Source: Acidimicrobiales bacterium
GTDB lineage: Bacteria > Actinomycetota > Acidimicrobiia > Acidimicrobiales > Bog-793
Assembly: GCA_030037405.1 (NCBI GenBank)
Contig: JASHRK010000055.1
Location: forward strand, 1 to 6,024
Direction: 5' to 3'
Length of the DNA: 6,024 nt
In this document: positions 1-4,815 of the stretch, piece after piece
Layout: each line of letters starts with the position of its first letter
Numbering within the stretch: the stretch's first letter is position 1
Translations under genes and position numbers: made by a program
Notes under the pieces: generated by a model
Database searches by the model: none
Seen by the model: only the letters and a program-made list of their open reading frames with translations
Told to the model about the DNA's origin: nothing

Positions 1-50
<50 letters not shown>

Positions 51-58
51 CTGCTCCG

Positions 59-64
59 AGCGTA
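59..64 (-). promoter_or_regulatory. candidate -10 element for the tRNA-Leu gene
   Basis: On the minus strand the hexamer TACGCT fits the actinobacterial -10 consensus TANNNT. It ends 8 nt before the first base of the tRNA, which would put transcription start about 2 nt upstream of the mature 5' end, leaving almost no leader for RNase P to remove. No convincing -35 hexamer lies 16-19 nt upstream. The call rests on position and a weak consensus only. Confidence 0.3.
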
Positions 65-106
65 GCTGCGCATGGAAGCCTCCGGCGATCTGCAAGCCTG
101 ATCACA

Positions 107-2227
107 GTGAGCACCGAACCGACGAGCGCCGGCGCCAAGGTCGCAGCTCCGCCGCGCCACGGTCCCCTGCAGCCGGGCGAGCTGGCGGAGGTCGCCGTGC
201 TCGGCGATCTCGCCCTCGTGCTCGAGGTCATCGCCTGGTTCGCCCCCACCTTCATCACCGGTATCTTCCAGGCGCTCGCCATCCTCCCCTTTGCCGTGCT
301 TGCCAGCCGCCACCGCCTGCGCGCCGGCTTGATCGCCTCCATCGGGGCCGCCACCGTCGCCGGGGTCGTCGGCGGGATCGGAGTGGTCATCCAGACCGCA
401 CTCGCAGGCGTCATCGGCGTCGCCATCGGCACCGTCCACCGGAGGCGATGGACGTCGCTTGCCGCCGTCGGACTGACACTGGTCTTCGCAGGAGTCCCCG
501 CCGCAGTGCTCACGCTCGTGATCGACCTCGCCTCGCCCGGGTTCCGCAAGTTGAGCTTCGACCAGATCCGGATCGTCTGGCGAGCGGTCGCCCACGTGCT
601 CAGGCTCGCCGGTCTCGACAAGGCGGCGGCGACGGGAAGCCGGACTCTCGACTGGCTCATATCCCACTGGTGGCTCACCCTCCCGATCGGCGAAGCGGTT
701 GCCATCGCGGTTATCGCCCTCGTCTGCCTGCGCTTTCGCGAGATCCTCGTCGTTCTCGCCCGAAGCTCGATCGAGCCGTACACGGGCGAGCTTGCCGAGC
801 GGGCGAGCGACAAGGTGCCGGTCTCGCCCGTTCCGATCCGCGCCGAGGAAGTCACGTATCGCTATCCGGGCGCCGATCGCGACGCTCTCGCGGGTGTGAC
901 CGTCGACGTCGGGGCCGGTGAGCTGGTCGCCGTCACAGGGGAGAACGGATCGGGCAAGTCCACCCTTGTGAGCGTCATCTCCGGGCGCTTTGCTCCTGAC
1001 CGCGGGAGGGTGAGGCGCCTCGGCAGGCCCGGCTACGGAGAGCCCGGCGGGACGGCGGTGGTCTTCCAACGACCCGAGAGCCAGGTCCTCGGAGTTCGCG
1101 TGCGTGACGACGTCTGGTGGGGGGTGCCGCCCGACAAGCGGCAGAGCCCGGCCGTCTACCTCGACCAGGTGGGGCTCTCGGGGCTCGAGGACCGCGAGAC
1201 CTCGACGCTCTCCGGTGGCGAGCTGCAACGGCTGGCGGTCGCCTCTGCGCTTGCCCGCTCGCCGCGGCTCATCATCTCCGACGAGGCGACGGCGATGCTG
1301 GACGGAGAGGGAAGGACCGAGGTCCTGGCATTGTTGCGCCGCCTTGCGGACGACTCTATGGGCGTGGTGCACGTCACCCACATCCGGGAAGAGGCGACGG
1401 GCGCAGATCGGGTGGTGGAGCTCGAAGCGGGCCGTGTCGTAGGCGCGGGCGGCTCTTCTTCCATGGCGTCAGGCGCCTCTTCTATGGCGTCAGGCGCCGG
1501 CCGGACCACCTTCGTGCCCAGGTACGCGCCGGCCGATGCCCCGGGAAGGCCGCCGAGGGAGCGACCTCTCCTCGCGACTCTGCGCGGGGTGGGTCACGTC
1601 TACGCCGCGGGCACGCCCTGGGCTCACAGGGCCCTCAGCGCGGTCGACCTCGACCTGTACTCGGGAGAGGGCGTCGTCGTGACGGGCGCCAACGGGTCGG
1701 GCAAGACGACGCTCGCCTGGATCCTCGGCGGGTTGCTGCACCCCTCCGAGGGCGAGGCCCGCATGGGCTCCTCGATGCTCGACGAGGTCCCGGCGAGGGT
1801 GGCAGTCGCCTTCCAGCATGCCCGGCTCCAGCTCATCCGCCCGACCGTCCTCGCCGACGTCTCGCTCGGGCTCGCGCCAGAGACTGCCGAGCACCAGGCT
1901 CGGCAAGCCCTTCTCGACGTCGGCTTCGATCCCGACGAGATCGGGCTTCGCAGGATCGACGACCTCTCGGGAGGAGAGCAGCGCCGTGTCGCTCTCGCCG
2001 GTCTCATCGCCCGCAGGCCGGAGCTCCTCGTCCTCGACGAACCACTCGCCGGGCTCGACGATCCTTCCCGACAGCTCGTGGTCGCCGTCCTCGCGGGCCT
2101 CAGAGCCGCCAGCATGATCACGACGGTCGTCGTCTCCCACGACCTCGACCACCTCGAGGGGCTCGGTGACCGGGTCCTCGTTCTCACGGATGGACGCATC
2201 TCCTCAGAGGAGAGGCTCGGCGGATGA
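107..2227 (+). CDS. Fused ECF transporter protein: membrane S-like domain plus two ABC ATPase domains (EcfS-EcfA-EcfA')
   Basis: This 706-residue protein is the substrate-binding and energising part of an energy-coupling factor importer. Residues 31-218 are hydrophobic, with about six predicted membrane segments (around 31-45, 48-67, 73-90, 92-110, 117-140, 192-208), and are probably the S component. The first ATPase domain (about 243-446) has Walker A GENGSGKST (278-286), Q-loop Q321, signature LSGGE (368-372), Walker B with D392/E393 and switch His425. The second (about 486-703) has GANGSGKTT (527-535), Q570, LSGGE (620-624), D644/E645 and His678. Both sites therefore look catalytically complete. 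A short Ser/Ala/Gly-rich linker (448-466) joins them and holds a duplicated heptapeptide. Size, domain order and the ecfT gene overlapping its stop match the Rv2326c family of M. tuberculosis. The substrate is unknown. GTG 107 is the first in-frame GTG/ATG after the tRNA but has no clear Shine-Dalgarno and no TANNNT at leaderless spacing, so the exact start is uncertain by some 20-30 residues. Confidence 0.93.
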   Translation: MSTEPTSAGAKVAAPPRHGPLQPGELAEVAVLGDLALVLEVIAWFAPTFITGIFQALAILPFAVLASRHRLRAGLIASIGAATVAGVVGGIGVVIQTALAGVIGVAIGTVHRRRWTSLAAVGLTLVFAGVPAAVLTLVIDLASPGFRKLSFDQIRIVWRAVAHVLRLAGLDKAAATGSRTLDWLISHWWLTLPIGEAVAIAVIALVCLRFREILVVLARSSIEPYTGELAERASDKVPVSPVPIRAEEVTYRYPGADRDALAGVTVDVGAGELVAVTGENGSGKSTLVSVISGRFAPDRGRVRRLGRPGYGEPGGTAVVFQRPESQVLGVRVRDDVWWGVPPDKRQSPAVYLDQVGLSGLEDRETSTLSGGELQRLAVASALARSPRLIISDEATAMLDGEGRTEVLALLRRLADDSMGVVHVTHIREEATGADRVVELEAGRVVGAGGSSSMASGASSMASGAGRTTFVPRYAPADAPGRPPRERPLLATLRGVGHVYAAGTPWAHRALSAVDLDLYSGEGVVVTGANGSGKTTLAWILGGLLHPSEGEARMGSSMLDEVPARVAVAFQHARLQLIRPTVLADVSLGLAPETAEHQARQALLDVGFDPDEIGLRRIDDLSGGEQRRVALAGLIARRPELLVLDEPLAGLDDPSRQLVVAVLAGLRAASMITTVVVSHDLDHLEGLGDRVLVLTDGRISSEERLGG
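1457..1498 (+). repeat. In-frame 21-bp tandem duplication in the linker between the two ATPase domains
   Basis: Two adjacent 21-bp units (1457-1477 and 1478-1498) differ at a single base, a synonymous C/T in the second codon (1462 versus 1483). Each unit encodes SSMASGA, at residues 451-457 and 458-464 of the fused ATPase. Near-identity at the DNA level suggests a recent duplication or slippage event. The reading frame is preserved and the repeat lies outside both catalytic domains, so it probably only lengthens the flexible linker. Confidence 0.9.
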
Positions 2228-3027
2228 CCAGGCGTGGATCCCGGCGCGGGCAGCTGAGCGACCTGCACGTCTTCAGGTACGTGCCAGCCGACAGCCCGGT
2301 CCATCGCAGCTGGGCGGGGACGAAGATCTGCGCCATCGTCGTGCTCACCCTCGGGCTCCTCCTCTGGCCCACCTGGGCAGCGGGAGGGCTCGCCCTCGTC
2401 GTCGTCCTCGTGGGTGCCCTCGTCTCGAGGATCCCCCGTGGCGTCGCTCCCCGAGTGCCGCTCTGGATCTGGCTCTTCCTCCTCGTCGGGGCCGTCATCG
2501 CCCTCCTCGCGGGTGGGGGCGAGCTCGTCGTGCTCGGGCCCTTGCGCCTGAGGGTGGGCGGGTTGGACGAGTGGGCACGTTTCTCCCTCATCGCCTTGGA
2601 CCTGCTCCTGTTCGCCGCCCTCATGAGCTGGACGACCCAGCTCGCCGACCTTGCTCCCGCCCTCGGTCGTCTCGGGCGGCCGCTACGGCGCCTCGGAGTT
2701 CCGGTCGACGAGATCGTCGGCGCCATCGCCCTTGCCATACGATGCCTGCCCCTTCTCCTCGAGGAGACGAGGATGCTGCTCGCGGCGCGAAGGACTCGAC
2801 TGCCCGAGACGCCGAGGAGCTGGAAGGACAGATCGCTCGCGGCCGAGCAGCTCTTCATGGCCGGGCTCCAGAGCTCCTTGCGACGAGCGCGGGAGCTGGC
2901 CGAGGCGATCGAGGCCCGGGGCGGGAAGATGAGCTCGCTCGGGGAGACGCACGAGCTCGGGCTCGCCGACCTCTTCACGGTCGCCCTGGTGCTCGCGACG
3001 ACGGCCGGCATGGCGCTCTTGCGTTGA
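2224..3027 (+). CDS. ecfT: ECF transporter transmembrane component EcfT (CbiQ family)
   Basis: This 267-residue membrane protein is the scaffold of the ECF importer. It couples ATP hydrolysis by the ATPase domains to movement of the S component. Hydrophobic segments are visible at about 33-48, 51-68, 78-96, 118-135 and 247-264. The cytoplasmic region between them (about 140-240) contains the family landmarks: AIRCLPLLLEE (171-181), then a first Arg-rich coupling motif AARRTR (187-192) and a second, well-conserved one AIEARGG (228-234). In EcfT the two Ala-Arg-Gly motifs on coupling helices dock into the ATPases; here the first reads A-R-R rather than A-R-G. The ATG at 2224 overlaps the upstream stop (ATGA), implying translational coupling and equal dosage with the fused S-A-A' protein. 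Rv2325c of M. tuberculosis is the likely counterpart. Assignment is firm; the transported solute cannot be inferred. Confidence 0.92.
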   Translation: MTRRGSRRGQLSDLHVFRYVPADSPVHRSWAGTKICAIVVLTLGLLLWPTWAAGGLALVVVLVGALVSRIPRGVAPRVPLWIWLFLLVGAVIALLAGGGELVVLGPLRLRVGGLDEWARFSLIALDLLLFAALMSWTTQLADLAPALGRLGRPLRRLGVPVDEIVGAIALAIRCLPLLLEETRMLLAARRTRLPETPRSWKDRSLAAEQLFMAGLQSSLRRARELAEAIEARGGKMSSLGETHELGLADLFTVALVLATTAGMALLR

Positions 3028-3051
3028 CGGGGCGAGCTAGCCCGAGCTGCC

Positions 3052-3057
3052 TAGACT
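3052..3057 (+). promoter_or_regulatory. candidate -10 element for a leaderless transcript of the coiled-coil gene
   Basis: TAGACT fits TANNNT and is followed by exactly 6 nt and then the GTG start at 3064, so transcription would begin at or next to the start codon. No Shine-Dalgarno precedes this GTG, which is consistent with leaderless translation as known in Actinobacteria. A TTGACG hexamer sits at 3024-3029 overlapping the ecfT stop, but the 22-bp spacing is too long for a normal -35 partner. Confidence 0.4.
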
Positions 3058-3063
3058 TCTGAC

Positions 3064-3342
3064 GTGGAGCGACGCGACCTCACGAAGCGTCTCTCGGAGG
3101 TCCACGAACGCCTCGTGAAGGCTCGCCAGGAGCTGGCGATCGTCGAGGAGCAGCTGCTCGTGTTCACCGAGACGGCCGACGAGGCGAGGATACGCGCCCT
3201 TGTGTCCGAGACCCCGCTTGCGGACCACGAGTGGCAGGAGGCCCGCCGGCACGAGGAGGCCATGCTGCGCGGCCGGAACGCCGCCAAGGACCGGGTCCTC
3301 GAGTTGGAGCGGGCGCAAGACGAGCTGCTCTCGAGACTCTAG
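3064..3342 (+). CDS. Small conserved-looking coiled-coil protein of unknown function
   Basis: I do not recognise this 92-residue protein. It is highly charged, rich in Glu, Arg, Leu and Ala, and has no signal peptide, membrane segment or cysteine. Two long helices are predicted by eye, about 1-46 and 54-92, with heptad-like leucine spacing (for example RLSEVHERL, LLVFTE, RVLELERAQDELL). A turn containing Pro51 separates them, so it may form an antiparallel helical hairpin or a dimer. Third codon positions are almost all G or C, as in the neighbouring genes, which supports real coding. It begins 36 bp after ecfT and ends 107 bp before the response regulator. GTG 3064 was chosen because it is the first start in the frame and has a well-placed TANNNT upstream. 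No function should be assigned. Confidence 0.68.
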   Translation: MERRDLTKRLSEVHERLVKARQELAIVEEQLLVFTETADEARIRALVSETPLADHEWQEARRHEEAMLRGRNAAKDRVLELERAQDELLSRL

Positions 3343-3449
3343 GCTGATCCGACCTGTCAGGACCACGACCGGGGGGATCCGCCGCGGTGGCGAGGTACAG
3401 CCGAGAGAGCGTGGACGGTGGCACCCATTAGAGCGAAGGAGCGCGCCAA
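3343..3449 (+). other. 107-bp spacer before the response regulator gene
   Basis: This gap holds the response regulator's ribosome binding site at its right end. I found no tRNA, no TANNNT hexamer suitably placed before 3450 and no long hairpin. Only short dyads are visible, such as CCTG-T-CAGG near 3353-3361 and CGCC/GGCG at 3380-3392. The length leaves room for a promoter and a short leader, but none can be pointed to. Confidence 0.5.
3435..3441 (+). promoter_or_regulatory. Shine-Dalgarno of the response regulator
   Basis: GAAGGAG lies 8 nt upstream of the GTG at 3450, a near-ideal ribosome binding site. It fixes the start of the response regulator gene, and it is the only strong Shine-Dalgarno at a gene start in this window. 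Confidence 0.85.
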
Positions 3450-4058
3450 GTGACGAGGACAGTCGTCATCGCCGAGGACGAAGCGATCGTTCGTCTTGAC
3501 CTACGCGAGATCCTCGAGGAGAACGACTTCGACGTCGTAGGGGAGACGGGGCGGGGTGACGAAGCGGTTGCCCTTGCCCAGGAGCACGAGCCGGACCTCG
3601 TGATCCTCGACATAAAGATGCCGGGCATGGACGGTTTGAGCGCCGCCCGGGAGATCAACGCCTGGCGCCGTTCTGCCGTCCTCATCCTCACCGCCTTCAG
3701 CCAGCGCAACCTCATCGAGGAGGCTCGAGACGCCGGAGCGCTCGCCTACCTCGTGAAGCCCTTCCAGCAAGAGGAGCTCCTGCCCGCCATCGAGGTGGCG
3801 CTCGGGCGTTTTCTCGAGATGCAGGCGCTCGAGGCCGAGAACGCCTCCCTCGCCGACGACAAGCGGAGCCTGGAGGAGCAGCTCGAGACCCGTCGATGGG
3901 TCGACCGCGCCAAGGGAAAGCTCATGGACGACTTCGGTCTGGCCGAGGCGCAGGCCTTCTCGTTCATCCAGCAGACGGCGATGAACAGGCGTACCACGAT
4001 GCGCGAGGTCGCAAAGGGCGTCGTCGACGGGTCAATCTCGCCCGAGGCGAGCAGCTGA
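3450..4058 (+). CDS. pdtaR: Two-component response regulator with ANTAR RNA-binding domain (PdtaR-like)
   Basis: This 202-residue regulator has an N-terminal receiver domain (about 4-120) with the full acidic pocket. Asp/Glu pair E9/D10, phospho-acceptor D54 in LVILDIKMPG, T81, Y100 and K103-P104 are all present, so it should be phosphorylated by a histidine kinase. A helical linker (about 121-147, coiled-coil-like) leads to an ANTAR domain (about 148-192) with the motif AKGKLMDDFGL followed by the conserved alanines of the three-helix fold (A168, A177, A188). ANTAR proteins bind paired hairpins in nascent RNA and prevent termination. Length, architecture and proximity to polA match M. tuberculosis PdtaR (Rv1626, 205 residues), whose kinase PdtaS is encoded elsewhere; no kinase is seen here either. 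The GTG start is set by the GAAGGAG site. What RNAs it targets in this organism is unknown. Confidence 0.94.
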   Translation: MTRTVVIAEDEAIVRLDLREILEENDFDVVGETGRGDEAVALAQEHEPDLVILDIKMPGMDGLSAAREINAWRRSAVLILTAFSQRNLIEEARDAGALAYLVKPFQQEELLPAIEVALGRFLEMQALEAENASLADDKRSLEEQLETRRWVDRAKGKLMDDFGLAEAQAFSFIQQTAMNRRTTMREVAKGVVDGSISPEASS

Positions 4059-4059
4059 A

Positions 4060-4114
4060 GCTGCCTGGGGCACACCTGCATCCCTACCCCGGTCGCGGAG
4101 GTGCTGCAGGGAGC
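4060..4114. terminator. Long intergenic hairpin between convergent genes, candidate bidirectional terminator
   Basis: Arms 4060-4073 (GCTGCCTGGGGCAC) and 4101-4114 (GTGCTGCAGGGAGC) pair over 14 positions: 11 Watson-Crick pairs, one G-T wobble and two G-G mismatches. The 27-nt loop could hold a 3-bp inner helix (CCG/CGG at 4089-4091/4096-4098). The structure occupies almost the whole 58-bp gap between the stops of the convergent response regulator and metal-repressor genes. No T-run follows either arm, so it is not a classical intrinsic terminator, though U-less hairpin terminators have been proposed in high-GC actinobacteria. A small competing hairpin GCAGC-TGAA-GCTGC (4051-4064) overlaps the response regulator stop codon. 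Confidence 0.5.
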
Positions 4115-4116
4115 TC

Positions 4117-4809
4117 TCAGGCGGTAACGAGCGACTCGACGAAGAGCTGGCGGCTTATCGCCGGCCCGAACGCAGCCGAGCGCCCGTCGACGTCGAGAGT
4201 GAGAGTGCCGTCGGGGCCTCGCGTCACGACCTTCGCCTCGACGCCTGGGATGAAGCCGCTCGAGCTCAGGTACTCGAGAGCGTTGTCGTCGACCTCGACC
4301 TGCTCGGTGATGCGGGCGAGGCGAACGATCGTCCCCGCCTCGGCCTCGGCAAGGGCGAACTGGACGCCGGTTACGGGCGGGCCACCGGGGATCGGGTTGC
4401 CGTGGGGGCAGGTCGCCGGATTGCCGAGAATCTCGACGAAACGTGCCTCTACCTCGTCAGAGATGACGTGCTCCCAACGGCCCGCTTCTGCGTGCGCCCT
4501 TGCCCAGGGAAGGCCGACGACGTCGACGAGAAAGCGCTCGGCCAGCCGGTGCTTGCGCACGACCGACTCGGCCCGTCGCTGGCCCATCGGGGTGAGGACG
4601 ACGCCCCGCCCTCGCCGCTCGAGATAGCCCTCCGTCTCGAGGCGGTGGACCATCTCCGAGACCGACTGGGGGGCATGGCCGAGGCGCTCGACGAGTCTTG
4701 CCTGGATGACCTGGACGTTCTCCTCCTCGAGACCATGGATGGCCTCGAGGTACTCCTCGAGGGGCGGATGGAAGCCATCGGGCGGCACACCCTCGATCGT
4801 ACCTACCAT
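4117..4809 (-). CDS. DtxR/IdeR/MntR-family metal-dependent transcriptional repressor with divergent metal site
   Basis: This 230-residue protein has the complete DtxR layout: an N-terminal winged helix-turn-helix (about 16-75), a metal-binding dimerisation domain (about 76-142, containing RKHRLAERFL, RWEHVISDEVE and HGNPIPGG), and a C-terminal SH3-like/FeoA domain (about 150-226). Such proteins bind Fe(II) or Mn(II) and then repress uptake or oxidative-stress genes. By alignment from memory with DtxR, the ancillary-site ligands His87, Glu91, His106 and Glu169 are kept, with Glu172 in place of Gln173. At the primary site, Glu113 and His114 are kept, but the DtxR Met10 position is Glu19 and the Cys102 position is Gly110. 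Glu19 and Glu22 fall where MntR has Asp8 and Glu11. Metal identity is therefore open. ATG 4809 is the longest start; GTG at 4788-4786 (codon 8) is an alternative that still keeps all domains. It converges on the response regulator and diverges from polA. Confidence 0.93.
   Translation of the reverse strand: MVGTIEGVPPDGFHPPLEEYLEAIHGLEEENVQVIQARLVERLGHAPQSVSEMVHRLETEGYLERRGRGVVLTPMGQRRAESVVRKHRLAERFLVDVVGLPWARAHAEAGRWEHVISDEVEARFVEILGNPATCPHGNPIPGGPPVTGVQFALAEAEAGTIVRLARITEQVEVDDNALEYLSSSGFIPGVEAKVVTRGPDGTLTLDVDGRSAAFGPAISRQLFVESLVTA
4796..4801 (-). promoter_or_regulatory. possible -10 element for a shorter leaderless repressor transcript
   Basis: On the minus strand TACGAT fits TANNNT and lies 7 nt before an in-frame GTG (codon 8 of the longest repressor reading). 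If used, the repressor would start at 4788 and lack the first seven residues. Neither candidate start has a good Shine-Dalgarno. The evidence is spacing alone. Confidence 0.25.
4804..4809 (+). promoter_or_regulatory. candidate -10 element for leaderless polA transcription
   Basis: TACCAT fits TANNNT and is followed by 6 nt and the polA GTG at 4816, the same geometry as before the coiled-coil gene. The hexamer overlaps the ATG codon of the divergent repressor, so the polA promoter lies inside or against the repressor's 5' end. There is no Shine-Dalgarno for polA, in keeping with a leaderless message. No clear -35 is visible. Confidence 0.42.
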
Positions 4810-4815
4810 GGCGGT

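Noticed and set aside
51..106. Possible riboswitch controlling the ECF transporter
   Set aside because: Only 56 bp separate the tRNA 5' end from the GTG, too short for a known vitamin or metal riboswitch, and no conserved riboswitch core is seen.
1457..1498. CRISPR-like or mobile-element repeat
   Set aside because: There are only two directly abutting units with no spacer, in frame inside a gene, which is a simple tandem duplication.
1117..2169. 350-codon plus-strand frame inside the fused ATPase gene
   Set aside because: It lies out of frame with the ATPase and encodes a low-complexity Arg/Gly/Ala product, as expected of a shadow frame.
1490..2304. Long minus-strand open frames (1490-2152 and 1624-2304) opposite the second ATPase domain
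   Set aside because: They are antisense shadows in GC-rich DNA. The plus strand encodes intact Walker and signature motifs here, and the antisense products show no recognisable family.
2166..3062. 298-codon plus-strand open frame overlapping ecfT
   Set aside because: It is the alternate frame of ecfT. Its product is an Arg/Pro/Gly-rich string with no domain, whereas the 2224 frame encodes clear EcfT motifs.
3896..4627. Plus-strand open frame spanning the convergent gap into the repressor gene
   Set aside because: It crosses two well-supported genes and the intergenic hairpin in a different frame, and its product has no recognisable domain.
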